A stretch of DNA of 64,000 nt from Allodiplogaster sudhausi. Taxonomy: Eukaryota; Nematoda; Chromadorea; Rhabditida; Diplogasteridae. A program made the translations under genes and the position numbers. Below are positions 46,607-58,966 of this stretch, piece after piece (the stretch's first letter is position 1; each line of letters begins with the position of its first letter). The notes under the pieces are model-generated. The model was not told the origin of the DNA. It saw nothing but the letters and a program-made list of their open reading frames with translations, and made no database searches. Location: positions 2,056,001 to 2,120,000 of the forward strand of contig CALZFC010000017.1 in the NCBI GenBank assembly GCA_945643635.1, written 5' to 3'.

Positions 46607-47734
46607 AGTAACTCCTTGTCGATAAACTTGTCTGACCGCGAACCCTGTCGCCTCTGAACGGAATGAATAGTACGCGAGAAGGGACGCGTGTTGACTCATA
46701 CATGACTAAACAAATTCGTCTATATCGTAATAAAACATGAATAAAATATGCAAATGTCGCAACCGCTTTCCCCAGAAAGAAAGATATCATTGGTCAGTGA
46801 TGATTTAAACGCAGTATGCAGTTTTTAAATAACTTGCTCCCAAATATGGGAAATTCATTACTAGAGAAGCATAATATAAATATTATATGCAATGCTGTCC
46901 GCATGAGCGGTGAGAAAGCAAGGAAGCGAAGGTATGTAGGCAGACATATGTATGTTCATATGTCGATAGCGTGCATGTGATGGAGTAAGCGACAGAAGCA
47001 GAGTGGACGTGCCCATGCCTCACGAGTTGGCAGCGCTGTCTTCTGTGTGCGGGCTTTTCCCTATGCTTTCAAAGCTTTCAAAGCAAGCCAAAAGAACCTA
47101 CAAAAAATTTACAGCTATGTTTTATTTGTCATATTTTCGCGTGTAAATTTTGTAAAATCATTTTCTTCCTATTCCTGCATTGTATGTTTATAAAGCCGTA
47201 CCATAGTTAGTCATGTGGTTGGTCGCCTCGAGCGTGTTCATTCGGAGAGCGCTGGTGTCATCCGTTTCAATGAATTAAATTGTCTTTTCTTTTTTCCTTT
47301 TAAAATGTATGTTCATTGAAGGTGGTTCAAGCTGCGGAGAGGGCATCCTCTGGTAAGCTCGATGAATGAGCAGATGAAAGCATGGTTCCAGCTGAGCAAC
47401 AACAATGAGCCACAAGCTCGAGCTTTCTCTTGTACGAGATTCGGCTACATTACATACTGAAGATGGTCGGTGGTCACCAGAACTGGACGTGCCCTGAGCA
47501 GCCATGTCCTTTTCGTGCCGCTTCTACACGACACCACGCAAATAAATCAAATCAAGTGTATGCCGAAAGAGTGACATAGTAACAGAAACTATATCGATCA
47601 AATGTACGTTTGAAATGGGTGGAGTAAGATTTATATTATGTATAGAGTTGTGGGCGAAATTAACAATAGTGCACTTGAGAAAAGGAAGTTGGTGAATGAG
47701 AGGAAAATATTTCGGGTCCTCTTTCGTCTGCAAC
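42759..47734. other. Intergenic DNA, repeat-rich, no gene assigned
   Basis: 43.1-43.68 kb has diverged counterparts near 48.6-49.0 kb (direct: 'gagagcctaaaggaat'-like text; inverted: 'cagagattggcgaagatg'). 43830-44150 is one arm of the R4 foldback family. A minus open stretch 44175-44400 contains 'CSVTCTNTLSGCPSDGRGF', unassigned. 45.04-45.12 and 46.97-47.03 kb share a diverged repeat ('catgtgatggag...cagaagcagag'). A tRNA-like stretch lies near 45880-45945. A possible small exon at about 47455-47520 (minus, '...DMAAQGTSSSGDHRPSS' with donor gtatgt) is unplaced. Confidence 0.4.
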
Positions 47735-48045
47735 CTAGAAAGGGCGGATGTAGCGACGACGACGATCCTTTATCATTGGACTGCTTGATCTAAAAGACAA
47801 AAAGTAACATTTACATGAAAAACAAAAGCACTCGTTTTGCTTGAGCTCTTTGGGAATGACGTACGACTATTCCTGTAGGTAATCGCCATTGTAAAAGTCA
47901 ATATAAGGTTTACAAAATTGTCATTGTTAATTTGTCGCTAGTAAAATTAATGAACTTTTCGGTGCAATGTAAATGTTTAAGGAAAAACTCACAGGGCGAC
48001 CGCGGCGGCAATGATGAAGAGCGTCAGAATGAGCGCGCGTAGCAT
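47735..48045 (-). CDS. Small secreted peptide precursor (35 aa, two exons)
   Basis: Exon 1 (47993-48045) starts at an ATG and encodes 'MLRALILTLFIIAAAVA', a textbook signal peptide. A GT-AG intron (203 bases; acceptor cttttag) leads to exon 2 (47735-47789) in phase 2, adding 'LSSSPMIKDRRRRYIRPF' and a TAG stop. The mature part would be SSPMIKD, then a tetrabasic RRRR processing site, then the pentapeptide YIRPF, the layout of a minimal neuropeptide or peptide-hormone precursor (Kex2-type cleavage after the basic run). No Gly for C-terminal amidation is present. Family unknown to me. It is short, so it could be a chance assembly, but signal peptide, splice sites, phase and immediate stop all agree. 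Confidence 0.55.
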
Positions 48046-49748
48046 GGTTTCGTCTTCTGCTTACAATTAGTCAAATAGAGATTTGTTACACCTCACAAAA
48101 CAATAGCTACATTGTTTAGGCTAACTTGACATTATTCCTACAGAAGATACGAGGAAAAGAAACGAGTCGAAATTTACGCTTAAAGAGGCAGTCCAGAGAA
48201 CATCAAATATAGTACAGTAATCCAAAAAGAAAATATAAAGTAACAGGAAAGACGCAGACAGCAATTATGGTAGATTTTAAGCTACATGGATAGCATCTTT
48301 AATGGAACAGTAATAAAATCGACCAATTACATCCAGAGTTAAGGCAGAAAGTTATCTTTATTGAGCTCTACAAGGTGTACATGATTGCAACTTAAACGAG
48401 ATGAAAAGACACAAAATTGTCATTGATATTCTGTAATGAATGAGAAAAATCTCGCTCATTCGGGTGGCTAGAGAAGATTCGGCGTATTTATATTTCAAGG
48501 TAGAGGGAATTGCCAGCTCTTTAGCTGAGCAATGAATTACTCGCATCACACATCTCACATGACCCATACTGCGCTGGTTCTACTTTAGCCATTTCGTTGC
48601 CATCTTCGCCAATCTCTGAGAGAACGCTCTCAGTTCCAGTACGCCCACTCACGCTATTCGATATCTTTTTCTCTAACAAAAAGCTTAATGTTTTCCAACT
48701 TTCTTTTTATCAGTTTATGTGTAATTGGAAAGCGCAAACAAAAAAGATCCATGATCATTTCTTTTGAAAAGTTAATTTTTAACCACCTTTATTTTTCTAA
48801 GCTTAGTTTTTAAAACGTTGTTCTATATTCTGGCCCGGGGTTTTCAGGTGCCTCTTTATTTCCTAACAGGAGAGCCTAAAGGAATACTTCCGAATATGTA
48901 AAATGGTGAAGTTCATTGCAAAGGTCGCTTCATTTGGAACGCCTTTCTTCTTTCTTTTCAATCTCATCATCATGGTTTATTCGCATAAATATATATATGT
49001 ATATGGAATCTTTATTTTAAACAACACAATATGTTACATTGTTAGATTGTCGTCGAAGACGATCACTTTTTAGGTTTCATTGATGTGAGTGCGGTAAGAT
49101 TCAAGGTATTTCTATGCTCTATAGAGTTGTGGACGCAATTAACAATAATGCAAGTGAGGAACAGAAAAGAATTTGCTGAATGTAAGAAGCAGGAGAGTTT
49201 CTAGCTCCACCCCCCCCCCCAACCCTCCCCTCTTCATCCATTATATCCTGTTCCCCATAATTTTTCTCTCTCCTTTCAGCGGATCATTCATTGGAAAAAA
49301 TTATTTTTATTGGACCAAAATGAATCATTTATGAATACCGTATGCCATAGCTATTGAAAATATATTGACACTTGCAATCTTACTCAATGAAGAACTCCAA
49401 CTTAAAATTGTCTGCGTGTTTTCAACTTCGTTAAAGGAGGGCGACCACAGACAAATTATGCGAGATTTCAAATTTCTGCGGTCCGTCACGCCCTTCGTAC
49501 GTGCTATTTTCACGTAGCAGATTGTGTGCACTTGAAGATGAGAGAGTGCACAGGGTGAGCGCGGCAATTCAAACGTGCATTAATTTGCATTTTCTTCGGT
49601 GATCTCCTCCTTTAAAGGAGAATGAAACTCAACATGAAATCTATTTGCATTTTCTATTAGCATTTTCCTGTCTATTCTTGTCGCGTCTCTCAAAAACATC
49701 TCTGCCTTGTGTCAGGCAAAATGGCGCGAATTCAAAAGTGAGTTTCCG
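48046..49748. other. Intergenic DNA with MITE remnants
   Basis: 48.6-49.0 kb repeats material from 43.1-43.7 kb. 49605-49745 resembles the AAAGGAG MITE family ('aaaggagaatgaaactcaac ... ggcgcgaattcaaaa') and abuts the stop codon of the receptor next to it. Poly-C run at 49209-49220. Confidence 0.45.
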
Positions 49749-50427
49749 TCAAAGCACATCAGCATTCATGGCCGAGAAGGTGCTCCTTCGCATCGGCAGC
49801 GCCTCTTTGGCCACGACGCTCGCTTGGCCATCCGGCGAGGACTTGCGCTGCTCGCTGCGCCACGACAGCGCTCTTCTCGACTCCCTCAAAGTACAATTTT
49901 TTTTAATATTAAAAAAATATTTTCATTGTATTTTTGAGGCACTACTATTACGTAATAATAATAAAAATTTTACATAATTTTTAAGGATAAAAAAAATGCT
50001 ATTTCCCTTTTTAAAAAAAAATACATACCTTTGATACGAAGGCACGTAGTGGATGGTGACAGCGGGCGAGATAATGTAGGTGGACTGCAGTGCCTGGGAA
50101 AGAGTGCCTTTGAATCCGTTTCGCGGATTTTGCAAAGCAAAAGAGTAACATATTACTACGGGTTAGCTGATCAATAATGTATACTCGATAAAGTATAATA
50201 GTACTGCATTATAATACTGGAAAACAGCAGTATTTATTGATCATGAATTACTTTGCTCATTTGATGTTGTCTATTTACTAGTAACTTACAGCAAAGATGG
50301 ACGACTCGAGCATGGCGGATCGAATAAAGTCCCAGTGGCCGAGAGCCATGCAGCCAAAGCCATAGAGCGAAATGCCCACCAGCATAAACTGGATCGTGAG
50401 CATCTGCAAAGAAGGAGCGTTCGTGGT

Positions 50428-50517
50428 AGTAGGCGTGGTCAATTCTGAAAAGTGGGCATGGCCAAGGATGAAAAGTGGGCGTGGCCAAGGATTAAAAAGT
50501 GGGCGTGGCCAAGGAAG
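50428..50517 (+). repeat. Three-copy tandem repeat (about 25 bp) in an R5 intron
   Basis: The unit 'aaaagtgggcgtggccaagg' is repeated three times with small spacing changes. Confidence 0.85.
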
Positions 50518-51019
50518 AAAAGAGAATCTTTATTGTGTCAGAGATCACTGTATTCACATGAGAGGCGTCAAAGAGAAGCATGACCTGTGAAATGATAATA
50601 CTCTAATGAATTGTATATAGAAAATCGTTTCAAAAACAGAAGAAAAAACTAAAACGGCGCGAAATTCAAAAATTCACACCTTGACAAATCGTCGATGTGC
50701 TCGTTGCGCGTTCGGCGACAACTTCCGATCGGCCGTCCACGCCGTCTGCATGGCCGAGAGGCGGACGAGGATGGCGCGGCGGGCGACGACGATGATCAGC
50801 GACATGATGGAGGAGTCGATGACGAGGTAGCACATGAAGTAGATGCTCGTGCCACGTGTCGTCATGCCCGTGAAGCCTGCGGTGCGGTGCACAGACGAGG
50901 AAATTATGTATGTATGTATGTACATATGAATGTCTCACGAAATGATTATATACATACATATAACTAGTTTTAGTCCTCATTGTCAGAACTAAATTTGATG
51001 TGCGGGTGTATATGTGCGA

Positions 51020-51034
51020 AAGAGAGATAGAGAT

Positions 51035-51065
<31 letters not shown>

Positions 51066-51931
51066 GAGATATGTAGATAAAGGAAAAATAGAGGGACACA
51101 CACACACAGAGTGAGAGAGAGAGATGTCAAGAGAATGAGAGAAATAGAGAGCGATACAGAGTGAGAGAAAGAGAGAATAGAGACAGAAATAGAGAAAGAA
51201 ATTAGAGAGTCATAGAGACAGAGAGTGAGAGAGAGATAGAGAGAGAGAGAGAAATGGCACAAGGATCAAACCGCTGAAAATGAGGCTTGTCTGATTTGCA
51301 AGGATTGCAGCGACGTCAGGCCGCTTTATCAGCAGCTCCTCAAATACCAATTCGTCCGCAGTGCGATCCTTGACGAATATAACCTTAATTATTGTTTTCA
51401 ATTCTTACTACTATTATTATTTAAAAAAACATCAATCATGCTATACATATCGCTCCAAGAAAATATTTCACTGAAGATTATTTTAATTGAATTTTTTGTT
51501 TCATTAGTACAATTAACTTATTATTAGTACATATTTCATTAGTACATATTATATTATTTTTCATTTGTTTTAAACAAAATAATTACAATAGCTAATTATT
51601 TGATTATTTTTTTTCTCTACATCGATTAAGATGTGCGATTGTGTGAGTGGTGTGACGCAACTGGATAATTATTAATTAATATTACCGTCGGCGGAATGGT
51701 TGGAATGATCGCGACGAGGATGAGCAGAACGATGTTGCGAGTGGGCGGCAGCTGATTCTTGTGGATAATAGCGTGGAGGCGCAACAGGAACATGATGACC
51801 ACGAGGCCGAAGATGTAGCAGAAGTCATGGAGATGCCCGGAAGAAGAGGAGCGAATGAGAGAGAGAGAGAGTCAGAGATAGAGATAGAGAGAGAACGAGA
51901 GAGAACAAAGAGGAAGAGGCAGAGAGAGAAA

Positions 51932-51976
<45 letters not shown>

Positions 51977-52060
51977 TCAGTGAGAGAACGAGAGAAAGAG
52001 AGAATTATAGAGAAAGAGAGAGAGAGAGATAAAGAAAGTGAAAAGAAGAGTGAAAGCACG
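51020..52060 (+). repeat. GA-rich microsatellite tracts in R5 introns
   Basis: Long GA/GAAA stretches at about 51020-51255 and 51855-52040. On the gene's strand they are CT-rich. Confidence 0.9.
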
Positions 52061-52299
52061 AACGGTGCACAAGAAGCAGACGTGGTGCGAGATCAAGCCA
52101 CAGGGTCCGTAGTGGACGAAGGCGATCGAGGACCACATCGCGACGACGCGTGTCATCGACAGAAGACTCGACAGCGAGGACAAGACCTCGAAGCAGATCT
52201 TCAAACAAATATGTATGTATGCATGCAGTAATCATTACAAAGTGACAAGATTGACGGTAGACGGAAGGTTGCTTTTTAACGCTGTATGTTTATAAGTCA

Positions 52300-52301
<2 letters not shown>

Positions 52302-52350
<49 letters not shown>
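52302..52350. repeat. (TA)n microsatellite
   Basis: About 24 uninterrupted TA units, then ATGTATGT/ACATACAT words. Confidence 0.95.
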
Positions 52351-52353
<3 letters not shown>

Positions 52354-52655
52354 GCACACACGTGGGTGATATATGTATGTACATACATATGTCCATGTAT
52401 AATGTCGATGTACATATAAAGTCATACATGATAAAAAGAATCTAACAATAAGCGTTTCTTCGCATCTTCTTCGACTATTAATAAAAAAATTTATATATTT
52501 TATTACTGAATTGAATTGATAGTTGGGTACCTGTAGCCGAAGGACGAGGGCGTATGCTTGCAGATGTCGCGGTGTCGCGACTCGAATGCGCGCATTCTCG
52601 ACAAGGACCACGAGACATGCGACGGTCTCGGCCGCCAGCCAAAGCGACGTCGCCT

Positions 52656-53134
52656 AGAATGAGATATGTACATATGTATAGCACAGGGTGATGGGCCTCG
52701 CACATTCAGCCTCGGGTATTCCTAATAGAACCCACCACTTTCTAGTACTTCTAACCATAAGGGATTCCTTAAAAAAAAATATTTACAATGTCTATCCAAA
52801 TATAGATGAGAATCTATCACATTGAGTCGACTCCCTTTTAATAGAAACATTATTATTAATTATTGAAATAATTTTAAAAAGTCAAAGCCTTGATACCTGC
52901 ATCCTCCCACGGCTACGCTTCAGCAAGGTCTGCGAGGGGAAAGGAACGATGTAAAAATAGATGAGGACTTCCTTATGACGTGTCGTCCACTCAATGGAAA
53001 AAGTCGCACTGAAAATATTAAGTATAAAATGTGTGGCCTCTCCTGTGTTGTTCACATTAGCATTCGTCCATACATAGATTGACATCCATATTAAAAACAC
53101 TCACTGTTAAGCACAAGTTGGTAGTTTCGAGAAA

Positions 53135-53171
<37 letters not shown>

Positions 53172-54470
53172 ACGATATAAAGTATGGAAAACAACGAGAA
53201 ACTATAGAAAGTAGGATGGAGAGAGAATGTTGTCGGCAACGCCCTTGGAGGGCACGTCTTTTGACAGACATCAGATTCATTGAGAGTAATATCCACGAGC
53301 CTAATTAGGTACGATTTTACTTCCAGATTATCAATTCCACGCCGGTACAGTCCCGACCTGGCCAACGGGGAATTCACGGCCCAACCTTGCCGGCGGTTAA
53401 CGACTTTTATGTATATTGATGAAGCGACTCTTTCGATAGAAGATGAATAATTTAATTCCATAGATCGCAGAGTTAGATAGAGTCTACTGTTTACAGCATA
53501 GAACGGGGTAACAGAATGAATTCTTAATGAGTGCGATAACTCATTTATTCAGCACATTATAGCAAAAGGCGGCGACTATTTACCGCGCATAACGCGAGTG
53601 TTTGGCCGATTTTCTAGTTTCCCCTCAGAATCATCATTCCATTTGGGACAAGTTAATCATTAAGCGTAGTTCTGGTAATTGAATGAAAGGCAGAGCTGGG
53701 ATGTTGCGGCACAAAATGGTAGTAGTCTGCGAGAAATGTTAATCTCACAAAATGGATCGTTTTTATTCGGTTCTGATTTGAACTTTTGTGTATTAGATAG
53801 TATCTGCAAATTACAAGGCTACGGTAGATAGAACATTCACACTTTGTCAGGCGATACTATGTACATAACCCTTTTTTAAACCAAAATTCTTTCTTTTACA
53901 TGTAAAATCGTAGCGGCCTTCAGTCACGTAAAACACACAATTTATTAGCATGACTCGCTTATAGGGAGACAACCGTCTATGAATCGGTGCTTTTCAAAGA
54001 ATGAGAAAAGAGCAGCAATATGGACAGCATCCTCATCGCGTTAACCGGAGGCAAGCAAGAATAAGAATAAGAATAAGAATAAAAGTCTAAACTCTTACCC
54101 ATTTCAGTGAACAATTCGAGCAAAGAAGTTAGAAGTGTCAGAGCAAAAAAAACAAGGCAATTTGTCAGGCAGAGGCGTTCAATAATTAATTACTACAATT
54201 TGGCAAAGTAGATTTCAATGCCCGACTCGAAACCCTTGATATAAACATGGAAATTGAGCAATGACACGATAAAAAAATTGAAATTACATACATAACACTG
54301 CTCTAGAAAGTGACTAGCTACATGCAATATAAGGGAGTTTACGAAAGTGGAAACAAAGCTGTAATCACTAGAAGTACTGGAAATGTTAATTGCTACTTTA
54401 TCGGGGTTCAGTGGAAAGTATATGTAAGTGTAGTGTTAGGATTAATTCATAGTTACTCTCTTTCACCCTC

Positions 54471-54501
<31 letters not shown>

Positions 54502-54583
54502 GCTCTCTCTATCTCTCTTTTCTCTCGCTTTCTGTCACTCTCTCTCCTCTCTCTGTCTCTCTCTCTCTATCTAGCACACTCTC
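52656..54583. other. Intergenic DNA between R5 and the Axin gene
   Basis: GA tract at 53139-53168, (AAGAAT)4 at about 54056-54082 and a CT tract at 54470-54600 reaching the Axin stop codon. Minus-strand open stretches at 53057-53461 ('GLYRRGIDNLEVKSYLIRLV') and 52880-53000 read weakly like protein, but I cannot place them. Confidence 0.45.
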
Positions 54584-56814
54584 TCAGTCCACTTCTCTCT
54601 TCTTGACTTCGGCCGCGATTCTGCCATTGTAGAGTGGCAGCAGAGCCGCGTCATCGTCATAGAGTTCCAATTGATAAGGCGCTCCGTCTTCGTCGTCCAC
54701 ACACGCCGTTTTGAAGTAGAATCTTAAGTGGACTTTATTAATGTGTAACTTTTGTTTAAACATAAAAAATTGTGGTTCTAAAATAATTATTAAAACATTT
54801 TCGTCACATTTTATCGAATTATCGCAATATCTTTTTCGACTCTTTCTCTCTCTCTAAAAGTCTTTCTTCCTCTGTCTTAAACGCATTTCCTTTGTAATTT
54901 AAGTCAAGGCTCCACTTTTACAATGTGGTCACATCTGTCAATGCTGTATAAATAAATCAATTAATTAATTTAAAATAGTTAATTAACTTACTGGACGGCA
55001 TGGTTGTTCGCGATGGCAAAGTGCTTCCGGAACTCCTTGAGAGAAATGGTTCCGTTGCACGTGGCGGGGACGTGCGCGACAACGGGCACGCCATCGCTGC
55101 CCTTGTAGCCTGAGATGGGGTAAGGGTGCATCAGTGAACAGCTACAAGTTGGAGATGTCTGATACATAATGAAGAGAGAAATAAACATCTTTATTTGGGT
55201 ATAAAAATAGAAATAGTGAGATAAGGTAGAGATACCGAGAGCGAGAGAGAAGAGAGGAGAGAGAGAAGAGAGGAGAGGAAGAGATCGGGATAGAGAGAGA
55301 GAGAGGGAGGCAGAGAGAGAGAGAGAGAGAGTGAGAGAGAGAGAAAGAGGAGAGAGGTAGAGAGAGGGGAGAGAAAGAGGATGGCCACCAACTAATGGTG
55401 AGCAGCTTTGATCCCGGAAAGTGTCGCGCTCCAAGAGGTGTCGGCCGGTCGGCGTTGCTCGATCTCTTGCCTTTCCTCGCCTCACAAATCCCTACAATCA
55501 GACAGAATGAACTGAGGTGAGACTGAACATCGCATTGTTATATTGGATCTCGATGGGTACAAGTAAAAATTGAAAGACTTTATTTCTCTCACTGCCACCA
55601 CTCTCTCTCTCTTTCTTTCTGTCGCTCTCTCACTCTCACTCGCCACCTTCCTCTCTCTCTCTCTCTCTCTCTCTTGCCCATTTCCTCTCTCTTTCTCTCT
55701 CTCTCTCTCTCTTGCCCATTTCCTCTCTCTTCTCTCTCTCTCTCTCTTGCAAACTTCCTCTCTCTCTCTCTCCCTCTCTCTCTCTCCCTCTCTCTCTCTC
55801 CCACTCTCTCTCTCCATCTCCCACCAGGTGCCGCTGGCAAGCTTTTCCTCCTCGGTTCGTCAGATGGTGCGAGTGACTCAATGCCCGATGAGTCATAGAT
55901 GGAGTTGCTCATGGTCGCCACGCCGGCCTCTGCCCACTCCTTGCCAGAGATGCCGCTTCTGGAAGAGTATGATGTACCTAATCACTAATCTCAATTTTCT
56001 TTAGGAATAAAAATACTCTTTCACTCATCTTTTATCGAGAAGTAAAAAAAATCTATAAAAAATAATTAAACGACTGTTTATAAATTAAAAAAAAAAACCT
56101 ATGATGGTTCGTCGTCGCCTCCTTGAGTAGTGGCTGTTGTCGAGCGTAGGCGGCGGAGCTTGATGACGTCATGAAAGGCGTGGATGACAGATGCTGTTGC
56201 TGTTGTTGTTGGTGGAGAGCAGCTGCTGATGGTGGTGGTGCGAATGAATTATAGTGCGAATTATGGTGTGCTGGAAGAGGGGGAGGAGGAGGGAGCAGAT
56301 TCGGAAAGGGCGCCGGTGATGGAGAAGCAGAGAAGAAGGACGTGGCGGCAGCGGCTGGTCCGGCCTGGCCACATGATGAGAGTAGAGGAGGCGGAGGAGG
56401 TTCTGCATCATATACAATTATTAAGACATTTCTTTAATTTTTAATTTTTAAGTATTTTTTAAAATTATTTTATTGTAAAGAAGAAGAAAAAAAACTTGTG
56501 TCAGCATTTTTGGGGTCTCAATTTAATTTTTCTAAAAAAAAACTCGGGTTTAACGTTTGCACAATTGATCGGCCAAATCGAGTGGCGATTTTCAAGCAAG
56601 TTATGACTTTGTTCTCTTATATAAAATACATTTCACTCAGTTTTAAGAGAGAAAAAAGAGGGAGCGAGAGAGAAAATTAGAATAAGAGCGAGAGAAGCGC
56701 AGAGTGAGAAAGTGAAAAGCGTGAAGCATCGACAGAGAAAATGTAGCGAGAGAGTGAGAGAGAGAACAAGTCAGAAAGCGAGAGAGAGAGAGAGAGAGAG
56801 TGAGAGACAAAGAG

Positions 56815-56865
<51 letters not shown>

Positions 56866-58505
56866 AAGATGACTCTCGACTAACTCGGCGACTGCACTCC
56901 CGCCCTCGGCGATCTTCCTCTCCCCGATCCACCTCTCGAGTTGTCAGCCGAGATCGCTGACTCTGCTGGCATTCTCTCGAGGTAGTCCTCGAGGTCATCC
57001 TCCTCCTCCTCTTCCCCTCCACCCGCTCCTCCCGCCCCCGTCACTCCTCCCGTTTCCTCTTCGCCGGAGGAGGCTGCTTCTCCTTCTTCCTCTTCCTCTC
57101 GTCTCGATGGTGGCCCGTCGACGTTGCGCGCCTGGGAAATAGAGAAAAAAAATCAATCTAATCTGGATTTGGAAAGATTTTATAGCTGATTTCTATCAAT
57201 ATGAATAAGTTTCTTTAAATTAAATACCTTCAACTTGGTAATTAATATTTTTTTATGTTATCAAACCAATTTTTTTACATTCGCTAATCTCAACCCTCCA
57301 ATTTCTACCCTCCCCCACCCCATACATACAGTGCTGGTCAAAAGTCTATTAACTTTTGGTTTTTTCGTGCATATTTTCCTTCAAAATATGAATGAAAAAC
57401 CAAAAGTGGTAACTACCCAATGGAGACCCTGACTGATGTAACCCAGAACCCATTGGGTGACTAGCCAATCGAGACCCTGACTGATGTAACCCAGAACCCA
57501 TTGGGTGACTAGCCAATCGAGACCCTGACTGATGTAACCCAGAACCCATTGGGTGACTAGCCAATCGAGACCCTGACAGATGTAACCCAGAACCCATTGG
57601 GTGACTAGCCAATCGAGACCCTGACTGATGTAACCCAGAACCCATTGGGTGACTAGCCAATCGAGACCCTGACTGATGTAACCCAGAACCCATTGGGTGA
57701 CTAGCCAATCGAGACCCTGACTGATGTAACCCAGAACCCATTGGGTAACTACCGAATCGAGACCCTGACAGATGTAACCCAGAACCCATTGGGTGACTAG
57801 CCAATCGAGACCCTGACTGATGTAACCCAGAACCCATTGGGTGACTATCCAATCGAGACCCTGACTGATGTAACCCAGAACCCATTGGGTGACTAGCCAA
57901 TCGAGACCCTGACTGATGTAACCCAGAACCCATTGGGTGACTAGCCAATCGAGACCCTGACTGATGTAACCCAGAACCCATTGGGTAACTACCGAATCGA
58001 GACCCTGACCCTGTCACTGACCACCAGACTCTTCTGCTCGATGAGCGCGCGTAGCTGCTGCCGCGTCGTGATGTCTCGGATGCGTGCAGCGCGCACCTTC
58101 ATCAGCTTCTTGTGCAAGTGGTCGGCAAAGCGCTGAAGAAATTTATTTTCCTTTTTTAAATTTAAATTTGCCGCCATTTTTATTTTCATTCTGCATTTAT
58201 CGTATATGTAGGTCATAATATTACTAATGTTTCATCAATTTTTTCTTGCATACCCACAGTCTTTTGATTATACTATATTAAAATAAATTAGAAGAATAAT
58301 TGATAAAATAAATGCATGAACATAGAAATATCTCCCAACCTCTCTTCCTTCCGGAGTGTCGTGATCAAAGACCTTGGTTCCATGCGAGACTGGGTCGTTC
58401 TTCTGAATAAATGAACAAGTAAATTTCGCTGTTTTTTTGTCATAAAAATTATATTAATTAATAAATTGCTAATATCCTGTAATACATCAGAATAAATATA
58501 TATAA

Positions 58506-58587
<82 letters not shown>

Positions 58588-58916
58588 TTATATATTAGAG
58601 GATATTAGCAATTTATTACATATTACCGGTATTATAATCATAATGGGTTTTCATTAACAATAATACAAAAAAAACACAACATCTAAAACCCGGCCGCCGA
58701 TCACTTACCGGTATCGTGAAGGTATGATGATTGGCCTTGATGTGCTCTTCCCTGATGGCTGTCAACCGATGCTGTCCGTCCTGCTCTTGACGGTGCGCAT
58801 CGGAGGAGAAAGAGGACGAGACGGCCGAGTCCTTCTGGCTCGTCGTCGCACGACACACGTACGGGTGGTGGCGGGACGACGACGGTGGATACATACGCTC
58901 CAGGGCACTGGAGAGG

Positions 58917-58966
<50 letters not shown>

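Larger units (their letters stand above)
49749..52655 (-). pseudogene. Srd-like serpentine receptor R5, probably broken
   Basis: Minus exons: 52531-52655 (end of TM1, 'VATPRHLQAYALVLRLQ'), about 52060-52198 (TM2 and 'FVHYGPCGLISHHVCFLC', the Srd-type GPC..C loop), 51686-about 51835 (TM3-TM4 'FCYIFGLVVIMFLLRLHAII'), 51272-51383, 50680-50876 (TM5 plus 'KLSPNAQRAHRRFVK'), 50290-50403 (TM6), 50029-50093 (TM7 'YIISPAVTIHYVPSYQR') and 49749-49884 (tail, stop TGA). From 51383 down to the stop all phases and splice sites fit. Two defects stand out. The TM3 exon has no AG acceptor anywhere in the preceding 200 or so bases (the purine-rich + strand excludes it). TM1 reads as a good membrane helix only if a 2-base GC is removed near 52620. 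Either a dying gene or local sequence error. The first exon was not found. Confidence 0.65.

Noticed and set aside
53057..53461. 134-codon minus ORF with 'GLYRRGIDNLEVKSYLIRLV'
   Set aside because: Partly made of a CT tract; no splice partner or recognisable domain.
57349..58017. 222-codon minus frame with SGSRLASHPMGSGLHQ repeats
   Set aside because: Lies just after a good Axin donor (gtcagt), is out of frame with the exon, and the flanking exons join in phase without it.
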